Shown here piece by piece: positions 35,403 through 46,165 of a stretch of DNA of 64,000 bases. Where the stretch lies: NCBI RefSeq assembly GCF_047675955.1, contig NC_132914.1:129558163-129622162 (forward strand), written 5' to 3'. This stretch comes from Chlorocebus sabaeus (Eukaryota > Chordata > Mammalia > Primates > Cercopithecidae). The position numbers and the translations under genes were made by a program. Every line of letters begins with the position of its first letter. The first letter of the stretch is position 1. The notes beneath the pieces are model-generated. The model saw only the letters and a program-made list of their open reading frames with translations. It searched no databases and was not told the DNA's origin.

Positions 35403-36205
35403 GGAGTTACTTCTTCCTGACGCTGCCTCTCTGCCCCCGTTGGTTTAAATCTCCAAAGCCGGGCTTCTGTCAGATGCAGTTGACCATAATCCCAAATGAC
35501 GGGTGCTGCTTTGGGGACCAGCCCCCACAGGCCCACGTGCAGCGTTACATGGGCAGATCCCTCTCCCACGCCGTGGCCTCAGTATCCCAGTTCCTGGCCA
35601 GCAGCCAGCTCAGTGACAAAGGACCAATGACTCAGACTCCAGCCATACCCGAGCCGCCATAGGGACAGGCTTTGGCCAGGATGGAGAGGAGGGAGCTGCT
35701 CGTTCCCGTCTGGCCTGGAAACTGCCCAGCTCAGCCCGAGGCCACCACCTCTGCTCATCCAAGAGGCATTCAGTGGTCAGGAGGTCCACAGAGTGGGAGA
35801 GGGTCCCACGACTCAGAGCGGCGCCCAGAACCACCAGGCTTGTCTTGCCTCAGGTGATGGGGCAGGGTGAGCAGCTTCTGTGGGCACCACGTCTGTGCAC
35901 ACGGTGCCCACAGAAGGAATTTGGGCCACTTCCTCTTAATTTGCTTAATTTAAACAAAAGGGAACCTTTGTATTGTGCTTCTCAGCCTCCTGCTGGCCCA
36001 GAAACCCAGTGACATCACAGGTTCCTGGCTCAGTATCTCCCTTGTTGTCAGACGAAATCTCTTTCCCAAAGCAGCTCATGGGGGTGCTTTGACCTTGAGC
36101 CTTTGAGGCCAGTTCTGCAAAGAGGACTTCCAAAAACAGCGGCCAGCGAGGAACCAGGCCCAGAAGTTACTCTTGGCAAGGGCAAGGCCCTCCTGCCTTC
36201 CTCCG
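35403..36205. other. unique sequence
   Basis: No gene is supported. Confidence 0.5.
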
Positions 36206-36350
36206 CAGCAGGCGGGGGACAGGGGCGGCGTCCAGGGTCACTCACAGGCGGGGACGGGGGCGGCGTCCAGGGTCACTCACAGGTGGGGACGGGGATGGTG
36301 TCCAGGGTCACTTTCAGGCGGGGACAAGGCAGTGTCCAGGTCACTCACAG
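36206..36350 (+). repeat. 35-bp minisatellite, 4 units
   Basis: GTCCAGGGTCACTCACAG recurs 35 bp apart (36230, 36265), then with decay through 36350. Each unit has a G-rich GGCGGGGACGGGGG part. Confidence 0.93.
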
Positions 36351-36594
36351 GCCGTGGCAGAGCCAAACCCTGATGCCAGGAGCTGTTAGGACTGAAGGAA
36401 GAGTTTGCAAGTGAGTCTGTGGAAGGCCAAGAAAGCCTCCGGCGGTGCTGGGGATTCCACCATGTTGGTCATATTCTCTGTGGGTGCCCAAAGCGTTGCC
36501 TGCAAAGGCTGAGATACGGGTCCTGTGCCAGCCACTCCTGGAGAGGGAGGAAGGAGAGCTCTGGCTTCATTTGCTGAGGCCCACAGTCCCTTGA
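36351..36594. other. unique sequence
   Basis: Nothing is recognised. Confidence 0.5.
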
Positions 36595-36836
36595 CAGAAA
36601 AGCTGGCCCAGGCACCACACGGCCACGCTCCCTGTAGATAAGAAGCCTCAGCTCTGGGTTTCTGGCCCAGGTGCTACGCAGCCACGCACCATGTACATAA
36701 GAAGCCTCAGCTCTCAGTTTCTGGCCCATTTCCACGGAGCCACGTGCCACGTACATAAGAAGCCTCAGCTCTGGGTTTCTGGCCCAGGTGCCATGGAGCC
36801 ACGTGCCACGTACATAAGAAGCCTCAGCTCTGGATC
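36595..36836 (+). repeat. 59-bp minisatellite, 4 units
   Basis: AAGAAGCCTCAGCTCTG recurs at 36640, 36699, 36757 and 36816. The later units contain CACGTGCCACGTAC, including a CACGTG E-box. Confidence 0.94.
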
Positions 36837-37679
36837 CTGAGTGTAAAAATCACCAATGAATACTCGGTCCCTGCACCCATCCGGACACTCTCAGCTATAA
36901 CAGAAAACCCACCTGAAAAGTGACTGAAAGGATAAGAGGCAGCTCATCCCTCATAGGGACTGCACAGCAGCTGCCCACCCCACAGCCCCCTCCTGCGTCA
37001 CCATCCCAGAGCCCCAGGACCCAGCCCTTCCTCGTGTCCCTTTGTGAGAGTGAGGACAACTTCCCCGCAGCCCCTCAGACCCTCCCTGGGTCCCGCCGTC
37101 AGGGTGGCCTGGCTGGTTCGGGTCTCTCCAACCATGGCGAGGCTGACTGAATTCCACCGTGGGCTGAGGCCAGAGGGGTGTCACGCAGGGGCTGGGGAGG
37201 GGCTGCCTTCCCTGAGCACATGGCTGCTGCTCAGAGTTTGAACAAAACCGGCCTTGGTTAGCCAGGGAGGGGTTGCCTAGGCAACCACAGTGTTGGTCCT
37301 TCTCAAGCAACTGCTGCTCCGCTCAGCTGGACACAGCCTCACAGGTATGAGAGCAGGAGGGAATCGCCCCGTGGAAAGGAACTGGGAAAGCCCGTAGATG
37401 TGCCATGAAGGCAGGTGCCTTCCTGGGCACCCAGGGTCAACCCTGCCAGCCAGCGCTGCTACCAGGCACTCTGTCCATCCCAAACGCCAGAATCTGCACA
37501 AGCTCCTGGTGGCAGGCCCTGGGGGGTGGCGTCCACTTTCCCTGGATGTCCAGCACACTTAGGTTCCACCATCTGCAGCCAAGAAAAACAAAGTCAGGCC
37601 ATCCTGTTTGTTCACCCTGGTCTGCCCAGGAATATGGCAAGGAGCTATTAGAGGGGAGTTTGCTAGTAAATATCCACTG
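36837..37679. other. unique sequence
   Basis: No gene is supported. Confidence 0.5.
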
Positions 37680-37920
37680 AACAGGTGCACACGTGCACAC
37701 TCACACGTACATCCATGCACACATGCTCATGGAACACATATGCACACGTGCACACACACTCGTGCAACACACACGCACACGTGTGCATGCACACACACAA
37801 TCCGTGCACACACACTCGTGCAACACACACGCACACGTGTGCGTGCACACACATGCCTACATATATGAGCACAGGCCTGCATGCATATCCTTGTACACAC
37901 ACATGTAAACAGCTCATGCA
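37680..37920 (+). repeat. CA-rich microsatellite/minisatellite
   Basis: ACACACGTGCACACAC words are present with an about 60-bp duplicated block (CACACACTCGTGCAACACAC occurs twice). Confidence 0.95.
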
Positions 37921-38724
37921 CCACACCACATTGAGATCCAGCCCCACAAAAGAAGAAGCTGGTTTATGTGTCCAATTATAAATATAATTACCTCTCTGAT
38001 GCCGTTGGCACGACCATTCTGTGAACGCCCAGCGCACCACGTGGCAGGCAGGGATGAGATTCATGAGCGCAGATGAGCCAGCACTGGGAATTTTAATTTT
38101 TATTTTACTTGAAATTCAACACCAGATAATAACAGCACTGCCTGGATGGAACGCACTTCCACATTCAATTACAACAGAAGCGATCATTTTTAGCAGACGC
38201 TCTGGAGGCAGCAGGCCCAAAGGTTGTGCAACTGAGGGAGGGTAAAGAAGCCACACCCCCAGTCCTCCAGCACAGCCCCCAGGGGGAGATCCTGGGAACG
38301 CAGAGGGAAGTTGTCAGACCCAGAGCAAAGGTGCGTGCGGACGGGCTGAGCAATGTTCAAGAGATGTTTCTGGACTTGGCGGCATCCACCAGCTCCCAGC
38401 AGAGGGAGGAGGAGGAGCTGAGCCTCTAGGGCACCACCCCAGGATGCCTAGAACTGTGTCCTGTGGCTCAACAGAGTGGACTCCAGGAGTCAGGGCCCCG
38501 GCTGTGAGGTCTCAGCGAGGTCTCAGCCCTCCTCGGGGCAGCCATGACCTCCGACCCCAGAGCCCCCCACCCTCCCACTCCCGGATCTCCCGTCACTGGG
38601 TTGCCTCTGTTTCTGCTGAGATCTGGGGTGACAAGGACAGGAGGGGACGCTGTGTCGGCATGCAAGCCCTTTACCCCATCCTCCCTGGTCACAGCAGAGA
38701 AAACCGCGCTGGCATTGGGAGAAA
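37921..38724. other. unique sequence with AT-rich candidate element
   Basis: Positions 37965-38200 are AT-rich (CCAATTATAAATATAATTAC; GGGAATTTTAATTTTTATTT) in a GC-rich neighbourhood. No gene is supported. Confidence 0.4.
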
Positions 38725-39410
38725 CAGCGACCCCAGCGACCCCCAGCGACCCCCAGCGACCCCCAGCGACCCCAGCGACCCCCAGCGACCCCCAGCGACC
38801 CCAGCGACCCCCAGCGACCCTAGTGACCCCCAGCGACCCCCAGCGAACCCAGCGACCCCAGTGACTCCCAGTGACTCCCAGTGACCCCCAGCGACCCCCA
38901 GCAACCCCAGCGACCCCAGCGATCCCCAGCTACCCCAGCGACCCCAGCGACCCCCAGTGACCCCAGCGACCTCAGCGACCCCCAGCGACCCCAGCGACCC
39001 CCAGCGAACCCAGCGAACGCAGCGACTCCCAGTGACCCCCAGTGACCCCCAGTGACCCCCAGCAAAACCAGCGACCCCAGCGACCCCCAGCGACCCCAGC
39101 GACCCCCAGCGACCCCAGCGACTCCCAGTGACCCCCAGCAACCCCAGCGACCCCAGCGAACCCCAGCGACCCCCAGCGACCTCAGCAACCCCCAGCAACC
39201 CCCAGTGAACCCCAGCGACCCCAGCGACTCCCAGTGACCCCCAGCGACCCCCAGCGACCCCAGTGACTCCCAGCGACCCTCAGTGACCCCCAGCGAACCC
39301 AGCGACCCAGCGACCCCCAGCGACCCCAGTGACCCCCAGCGACCCCCAGCAACCTCAGCGACCCCCAGTGACCCCCAGCGACCCTCAGCGACCCCCAGCG
39401 ACCCCAGCAG
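38725..39410 (+). repeat. C-rich minisatellite of 9-10-bp CCCCAGCGAC units
   Basis: About 70 copies of CCCAGCGAC or CCCCAGCGAC occur over 690 bp, with scattered AGTGAC, AGCAAC and AGCGAA variants. Phase changes between 9 and 10 bp give short Pro/Ser/Asp-rich frames that are not coding. Confidence 0.96.
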
Positions 39411-39551
39411 GGGAGCCCAAGCAGGGACCCGGCTCTTCCGTCCACCACTGGTTTTGTCTCCTTAGCACCCATCTCTCCTCTCTTGGAAACTCAACCCCAT
39501 TCTCGATTTCCCTCCCCAGAATCTATCCCTTCCTCCTCAGCCCTCGATTTC
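39411..39551. other. unique sequence
   Basis: Nothing is recognised. Confidence 0.5.
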
Positions 39552-39649
39552 AGTGTGAGATGGTTAATTTTAGATGTCAATTTGGCCAGGCCATGGTTTT
39601 TGGCTAAGACCAGTCTAAATGTTGTGAAGGTAAATTTTAGATGCAATTC
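39552..39649 (+). repeat. fragment of an ancient interspersed repeat (possibly LTR)
   Basis: GATGGTTAATTTTAGATGTC and a following GGCCAGGCCATGG match the head of a very common ancient human repeat, which I believe is an ERVL/MaLR-type LTR. The family name is uncertain. Confidence 0.45.
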
Positions 39650-39942
39650 ATTTTTTTTTTTTCGAGATGGAGCCTCGCTCTGTCACCCAGGCTGGAGTGC
39701 AGTGGCGTGATCTCAGCTCACTGCAGCCTCTGCATCCCGGGTTCAAGCGATTCTTCTGCCTCAGCCTCCTGAGTAGCTGGGACTACAGGTGCCCACCACC
39801 ATGCCTAGCTAATTTTTTGTATTTTTAGTAGAGACGAGGTTTCACCATGTTGGCCAGGACGGTCTCGATCTCTTGACCTTGTGATCTGCCCGCCTCAGCC
39901 TCCTGAAGTGCTGGGATAACAGGCGTGAGCCACCGCCCATGG
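39650..39942 (-). mobile_element. Alu SINE, full length (AluS-like)
   Basis: It runs from an initial T-run to GTGAGCCACCGCCCATGG. The flanking words GCAATTCA and GCAATTAA may be the target duplication. Confidence 0.95.
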
Positions 39943-40079
39943 CAGCAATTAATTATTCTTAATTGTGGCAAAATATTCATGACATAAGTTTTGCCGTTTT
40001 AACCATTTTTAACCATTCTTAAAACTGCATCTTCAGCAGCAGGAGGCACATTCATGTTGCTGTGCAGCCATCACCAGTG

Positions 40080-40192
40080 CCCACCTCCAGAACCTTCCCA
40101 CCTCCAGAACCTTCCCACCTCCGGAAACTTCCCACCTCCCGAACCTTCCCACCTCCGGAACCTTCCCACCTCCGGAACCTTCCCATCCTCCC
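40080..40192 (+). repeat. 17-bp tandem repeat inside the L1 fragment
   Basis: CCACCTCCAGAACCTTC and one-base variants are repeated about six to seven times. The phrase derives from the L1 words CATCTCCAGAACTTT, so this array arose inside a transposon copy. Confidence 0.9.
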
Positions 40193-40555
40193 AAACGGAA
40201 ACCCTGTCCCCAGGAAGCACAAACTCCCCACTGCCCTCCCCCAGCTCTGGCAACCTCTGTTCTACTTTCTCTAAATCTGATGACTCTGGGGACCTCATAT
40301 AAGTGGAATCAGAGGGATTTGTCCTTCTGTCACTGGCTCAGCTCACTTCGCCTAATGTCCTTGAGGTCCATCCACCTTGCAGCCTGCGTTAGAATTTCCT
40401 TCCTTTTCAAGGCAGAATCATGTCCCATTGTATGGGTAGACTGCATTGCATTTATCTGTTCATGTCAATGGACACCTGGGCTGTGTTCACCTGTTGTCTA
40501 TTGTGAATAATGTTGTATGAACATGGCTGTGCAAATATCTCTTTGAGACCGTGCC

Positions 40556-40852
40556 TTTTTTTTTTTTCTTGAGTCAGAGTCTTGCTCTGTTGCCCAGGCT
40601 GGAATGCAGTGGTGTGATCTTGGCTGACTGCAAGCTCCACCTCCCGGGTTCAAGTGATTCTCCTGCCTCAGCCTCCCGAATAGCTGGGATTACAGGCACC
40701 CACCACCATGACCGGCTAATTTTTTGTACTCTTAGTAGAGATGGGGTTTCACCATGTTGGCCAGGCTGGTCTTGAACTCCTGACCTCAGGTGATCCTCCT
40801 GCCTCAGCCTCCCAAAGTGCTGGAATTACAGGCATGAGCCACCATGCCCAGC
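40556..40852 (-). mobile_element. Alu SINE inserted in the L1 fragment (AluS-like)
   Basis: An 11-12-nt T-run interrupted by C opens the element and GCATGAGCCACCATGCCCAGC closes it. Flanking L1 sequence continues on both sides, with TGCCTT as the likely short target duplication. Confidence 0.95.
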
Positions 40853-41311
40853 TGCTGCCTTTAACTCTTTTGGATGTCTACCCAGAGAGGAATTGCTGAT
40901 CCGACGGTAGCTCTAGTTTTAATTTTTTGAGGACCCTCCACACTCTCTTCCGCAGTAGCTACACCACTCTCCTTCCCACCAGCGATGCACAAGGATTCCA
41001 GTTTCTCCGCATTTTCACCAATACTTGTACTTTCTGGCTTTTAGCATGTGTGCGAGGTGGTTTCTCACTGCGGTTTGATCTGCATGTCCCTAATGATGAG
41101 TGACATGGAGCATCTTTTCATGGGTTTGTTGGCTTTGCATATCTTCTTTGGAGAAGATTTCTGTGTCTCCATTTCCTCTTCGGAGTAATTTGTATTTTCC
41201 CAATTGTTAAATGTTTTGACATAGAATAACTGCATGATAGTCAAGGGTTCCATAGTGCTCTTTTGATATATATAACCCACACTGACCACATAGGGTAATT
41301 AGCGTGTCCAT

Positions 41312-41717
41312 TGTTAAATCAAATCCATTGGCCTAAGGCTGCGTCCTTCCACGTTTTAAGTTCGGCCTGAAGGTTTCTCTGTACGTGGTGAACTGTAGCC
41401 TACACGGAGGTGCAAACAGACCGTCACCTACTCTAGTGCCAATCACTGAGTTTTGGCCAATCACAGGTGGTCAACTGTTCAAACCGTGTTCAAATAAGAC
41501 AAATGCCAAGCTGCCACCAATCCGGCTGTTTCTGTCCCTCACTTCCGTTTTCTGTACATCACTTTCCTTTTCCCGTCCGTAAATCTTCTTCCGCCACGTG
41601 GCTGCACGGGAGTCTCTGCACCTACTCTGGCTCGGGAGGCTGCCCAATTTGCAAATTGTTCTTTGCTCAATTTTACTCTTTTAGCTTTAATTTGGCTGAA
41701 GTTTCTTTTTTTTAACA
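41312..41717 (+). mobile_element. solo LTR (ERV1-class-like, 406 bp) inserted in L1
   Basis: The element begins TGTTAAATC, ends TTTTAACA (canonical TG...CA) and is flanked by the 4-bp duplication CCAT (41308-41311 and 41718-41721). The L1 sequence joins perfectly across it (AGCGTGTCCAT / TGTCTCAAACATG). The 3' part (TTGCTCAATTTTACTC, GGCTGAAGTTTC) resembles the U5 of ERV1 LTRs. The exact family is not assigned and no internal proviral genes remain. Confidence 0.85.
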
Positions 41718-43176
41718 CCATTGTCTCAAACATGTATCTCTTTCTGTTAGGAACATTCAATGTCCTTCCAGCTGTTTGAAGCTATATAACATGTCAACTC
41801 TGGTCATCCTGTGGTGACATAGACACTCACACCTTCCCCTGCCTGGCCGTAATTTTGTTTCCTTTAACAAATCTTTCCCTCTCCTTTCCCCTCCCCTTCC
41901 CACCATCCAGTATATTCTGTTCTACTTTTTACTTATTTGAGGTCAACATTTTTTAGCTTCCCCATGTGAGAACATGTGATATTTGTCTTTCTGTTCCTGG
42001 CTTATTTCATTTAACCTAATGTCCTCCAGTTCCATCCATGTTGCCACCAATGACAGGATCTCATTCTTTTTCATGGATGAATAGTATTCTGCAGTGTGTG
42101 TGCCACATTTTCTTCATCAATCATCTGCTGTCAGACACCCAAGTTGGTTCCACATCGTGGCTGCTGTGAACGGTGCTGCAGTCAACACAGGGTGAAGACG
42201 TCTCTCCGATGCACTGACTTCCTTCCCTTTAGATAAACACCCAGAAGTGGGGTTGCTGGATCGTGTGGTCCTGTCTGCAGTTTCCTGAGGAGCCTCCGTG
42301 CTGTTCTCCACAGCGGTTGTGTTCATTCACCTTCCCACCAACAGGGTGCAGGTTCCCTTTTCTCTGCATCCCTGCCAGCATTTGTTACTTCTTGTCGTTT
42401 TGATAATAGACCAGCTCTGACTGGTATAAGATGGTATCTCCTCGTGGTTTTGATTTGCAGTTCCCTGATGGCTAGTGATGTTGAGCATTTTTTTATAGAT
42501 CTGTTGACAATTTGCATGTCTTCTTTTGAGAAATGTCTGTTCAGATCATTTGCCAATGTTTTAATCAAATTGTTGCTGTTTAATCTGGTTTTTTGTTGTT
42601 GAGTTTTTTGAGTTTCTTGTATGTTCTGGATGTTAGTTCCTTGTCAAATGAATAGTTGATAAATATCTTCTCCCATTTGGTAGGTTGGCTTTTCACTCTC
42701 TTGATTGCTTCCCTCACCATGCAGAAGCTTTTTAGTTTGACATAAACTCCATGTGTTTATTTTTGCTTGTGTTGCCTGTGCTTTTGCTATTTTACTGATA
42801 AAATATTTTCCCGACCAATGTCCTAAGGCATTCTCCCTTTGTTTCGTACTTTTGGGTCTTCCACTTAGGTTTTTTATCCCTTTTGAATTGATTTTTGTGT
42901 AGGGTGAGAGGTGGGCGTCTAGCTTCATTCTTCTGCATTATGGATATCCAGGTTTTCCAGCACCTTTTATTGAAGAGGCTGTCCTTTTCCCCAGTGGGTG
43001 CTCTTGGCACCTTTGTTAAAAATCAGTTAGTGGTAGATAGATGGATTAATTTCTAGGTTATCTACTCTGTTGCATTGGTCTATGTATCTGTTTTTTTAAT
43101 GCCAGTACCATGCTGTTTTGGTTACTACAGCTTTGTCATATATTCTGAGGTCTGGTAATGTGATTCCTCCAGCACT

Positions 43177-43358
43177 TTTTTTTTTTTTTTTTTTTTTTTG
43201 TTAGATGGAGTTTCACTCTGTGGCCCAGGCTGGAGTGCAGTGGCACAATCTCAGCTCACTGCAACCTCTGCCTCCTAGGTTCAAACGATTCTTCTGCCTC
43301 AGCTTCCCAAGCAGCTGGAATTACAGGCATGTGCCACCACATCCAGCTAATTTTTGTA
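43177..43358 (-). mobile_element. 5'-truncated Alu inserted in L1
   Basis: It runs from a 23-nt T-run and a diverged AGATGGAGTTTCACTCTG to CATCCAGCTAATTTTTGTA, where L1 sequence resumes with CCAGCTTTG. The short duplication CCAGC flanks it. About half of the Alu is missing. Confidence 0.92.
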
Positions 43359-43621
43359 CCAGCTTTGTTCTTTTTGCTCAGGATTGCTTGGGCTATTCTG
43401 TGTCTTTTGCGGTTAAGAATTTTAATGTTAAGATTGTTAAGATCTTTTTAATGTTAAGTTTTTTTCTATTTCTGTGAAGGAATGTCATGGGTATTTTGAT
43501 AGGAATTGCATTGAATCTGTAGACCGCTTTGGGTAGTATGGCCATTTTAATGACATTAATTCTGACCCATGAGCATGGGATGTCTTTCCATTTGTTTGTA
43601 TCCTCTTCAATTTCTTTCGAG

Positions 43622-44475
43622 TGATTATAGAGACTGAGAAGTCCCACAGGCTGTCTGCACGCTGGAGAAACAAGGAAGCTGATATCATGGCTCAGTCCAA
43701 GTCTGAAGGCCTCGGAAACGGGGAAGGTAATGGTGTGACTCTGAATCCAAGGCTGAAGGCGTGAGAACAAGGGGTGGCGGATGCTGGCTAAGCCCTGGGG
43801 GCCAAAGGCCAGGGAACCTGGAGCTCTGATCTCCAAGGGCAGGAGAAGAAGGGCATTCCTGGCCGGGCACAGTGACTCACGCCTGTAATCCCAGCACTTT
43901 GGGAGGCCGAGGCGGGTAGATCATGAGGTCAGGAGATCGAGACTACCCTGGCTAACACGGTGAAACCCCAACTCTACTAAAAATACAAAAATTGGCCAGG
44001 CACTGTGGCGGGCACCTATAGTCCCAGCTACTTGGGAGGCTGAGGCAGGAGAATGGCATGAACCCGGGGGGCGGAGCTTACAGTGAGCTGAGATCGTGCC
44101 ACCACACTCCAGCCTGGGCGACAGATCGAGACTCCGTCTCTAAAAATAAAAAATAAAATAAAATAAAATAAGAAGGGCATTCCTGTTCCAGGAGAGAGAG
44201 AGAGAAAGAGAGGGAGAAAGAGAGGGCAAGAGACAGAGAGAGGAAGGAGGAGGCAGGGAGAGGGGGGAAGAGAAAGAGAGAGGGAATTCACCTTTCCTCC
44301 ACCTTTTCGTTCTCTCTGGGCCCCCAGCAGACTGGATGGGTGAGGGCGGAGCTTCTCCACTCTGTCCACCAACTCAGGCATCACGCAGACACACACAGTA
44401 AGAATGTTTCACCAGCTTTCTAGGTATCCCTTAGCCCAGGCAAGTTGATACCTAGGAATAACCATCACAGCCACT
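43622..44475 (-). repeat. ancient interspersed repeat (class unresolved), split by an AluY
   Basis: Wording such as GAGAAGTCCCACAGGCTG, GAGCTCTGATCTCCAAGGGC and, after the Alu, CAAGTTGATACCTAGGAATAACCATCAC is that of a widespread old human repeat. It includes a GA-rich part at 44192-44285. I cannot name the family with certainty. Confidence 0.5.
43861..44169 (+). mobile_element. AluY SINE with perfect 15-bp target duplication
   Basis: Full length, from GGCCGGGCACAGTGACTCAC to an (AAAAT)n tail. The diagnostic wording GGTCAGGAGATCGAGAC and GGCTAACACGGTGAAACCCC marks AluY. The exact duplication AAGAAGGGCATTCCT flanks it at 43846-43860 and 44170-44184. Confidence 0.95.
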
Positions 44476-45898
44476 GAAAAAGCATTAGCTTTTCCCTGCA
44501 GCGACACCCAGCCTAGGTTGACTCGTACATTGAAACAGCGAGGGAAGAGCTCCACATCCAGCAGGAGACTGGCTGGATAAATGCAGTGTGTTTAAACAAT
44601 GGCTACCCCTCCAGCATTTAAATCATGTTATAAAAAGTATAATGTATACAGAATATATCACGTTTTTAAAATGTTATAAACTCATGCCCAGTATGCACTC
44701 GGTTTTGTAAAACTGAGGAGGAGAGTTATGTGGAATACATAACCGAAATGTAAAGTGTGATTTTCATGGAGCTACAGCTTTAGAGACAACACCTATTTTC
44801 TTTTTTACACTTCAGTTTATTTTACTAGTTCTCTACAATAAACATCAAGTACTGACATAATCAGAAAAAGTTTATTTTTCTACATACAAAAGCACAAAGA
44901 ACAATAAATATGTCACAGATATAGCACATTTGCACAACCCCATTTTTGACACCGAGGACACCCCCGTCTCTCTGATCTGCCCAGTCCAGTTCTGCATCCC
45001 TGAGCCAAATCTCTGCAAGTGTTCCAGTCAGGACAGATTAAGTTTCACCGTAAACCAAGAAGCTCATCTTTATTTCTAAGCAATTTATTTAAGAGCCTCC
45101 TAAAATCTACTAACTTCCAGGCTGAAAATCATTTAAAATCAAATGAGTTTCCTCGCAGATAAAACTCGAGATCATCCTTCAGCTTTGGGGATAATAGAAC
45201 TCAGCGGTCCTTTCCTCCCCGCCCGAGGGGGAGACGGGTGATGGAGGAGCGGCATAGGACCTCCAAGGAGGCCCATGAGCCCCACGGCTGTTTCCCGACG
45301 CCAGCGGAGGAAGGAGGTTAGAGGCTCCCTCTGCTGTTATCCCTCGGGTGGAGGAAGCCCTGAGCATCCCTCCAGCCCCTGAGGTCTGAGTCCTGGGGGC
45401 CCACGCCCCCGTCAGCCTGGCCTGGCCTCAATCCCACTTATGCCCAGCCCAGACCACCCCCTGCCCAGTGAGCTCCCCCAAGGCTCTTCCTTGTGGCAAA
45501 TGAGATTCTCAGAGCCCTCTGGAGAGTGCTAAGTGCATGGGGAGGTCACAGCTGACCCGTCACCCCCGCCCCAACTGCTCAATGCCCCAGACTTCTCACC
45601 GTGCATGGCCTCAGGCCGTGCAGAGTCTGTCCCACTCCCTCCAGCCTCCTGTTGCCCTTCCTCACCACATCAGTTCACCTTTGTAGCAATAATGTTTAGA
45701 AACAAATCACCTGGAAACTCTGGTTTCAACCCGAGTATTTATTTAGCTCACAAGCTGCAGGTCAGGGGTCAGGCTGAGCTCAGCAGGTGACTCTTCTGTC
45801 CTCTCCGGGGTCACTCGGGCTCACTCACTCGTCTGGGGCTGCTTGTCTCTCTGCTGCCACCAGGCAGCTCTGTCCCATCCCTCGATGTGTCTCATTCT
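44476..45898. other. AT-rich then GC-rich non-coding sequence
   Basis: Positions 44560-45170 are AT-rich with wording suggestive of old L1 3' sequence (GGCTGGATAAATGCAGTGTG), not firmly assigned. Around 45715-45850 TTTATTTAGCTCACAAGCTG resembles the same unnamed ancient repeat seen near 4503. No gene is supported. Confidence 0.4.
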
Positions 45899-46165
45899 CA
45901 GCTGGGGAGCCTAGACACTGCTCAGCGATGGCGACGGAGAGAGGAAGAGCCAGCTGGGGAGCCTAGACACTGCTCAGCGATGGCGACGGAGAGAGGAAGA
46001 GCCAGCTGGGGAGCCTAGACACTGCTCAGCGATGGCGACGGAGAGAGGAAGAGCCAGCTGGGGAGCCTAGACACTGCTCAGCGATGGCGACGGAGAGAGG
46101 AAGAGCCAGCTGGGGAGCCTAGACACTGCTCAGCGATGGTGACGGAGAGAGGAAGAGCCAGCAGG
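45899..46165 (+). repeat. 52-bp minisatellite, about 5 units
   Basis: GCCTAGACACTGCTCAGCGA starts at 45909, 45961, 46013, 46065 and 46117, an exact 52-bp period. The units are almost identical, which suggests recent homogenisation. Confidence 0.97.

Larger units (their letters stand above)
39943..41229 (-). mobile_element. L1 3' fragment (old L1M-type), interrupted by an Alu
   Basis: The sequence follows antisense L1: TGTGCAGCCATCACC, CTCATATAAGTGGAATCA and TTGTGAATAATGTTGTATGA in the 3' UTR, then after the Alu GCATATCTTCTTTGGAGAAG from the ORF2 end. The minus strand still encodes the ORF2-like stretch NKPMKRCSMSLIIRDMQIK at about 41070-41130. It is 5' truncated and dead. At 40080-40190 the short phrase CCTCCAGAACCTTCCCA has expanded into about seven copies. 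Confidence 0.85.
41230..43621 (-). mobile_element. L1 fragment: 3' UTR and C-terminal ORF2, 5' truncated, with LTR and Alu insertions
   Basis: The antisense L1 order is clear: 3' UTR (41230-42100, split by a solo LTR), then ORF2 coding remnants rising to 43621. Minus-strand peptides typical of ORF2 are readable, such as NDLNRHFSKEDMQ (about 42510-42560), LSPYTKINSKGIKNL (about 42870-42915), GEKDSLFNKRCWKTW (about 42950-43000) and MAILPKAVYRFNAIPIK (about 43500-43550). Frames are broken by stops and shifts. The reverse transcriptase and endonuclease parts are absent. It lies next to the other L1 piece in the same orientation. Confidence 0.92.

Noticed and set aside
36595..36836. Telomeric or subterminal satellite repeats
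   Set aside because: No TTAGGG arrays were seen anywhere in the window. The units here are unrelated minisatellites.
42323..43010. Functional reverse-transcriptase-type gene
   Set aside because: It is a 5'-truncated, stop-riddled L1 ORF2 remnant interrupted by an Alu and an LTR.
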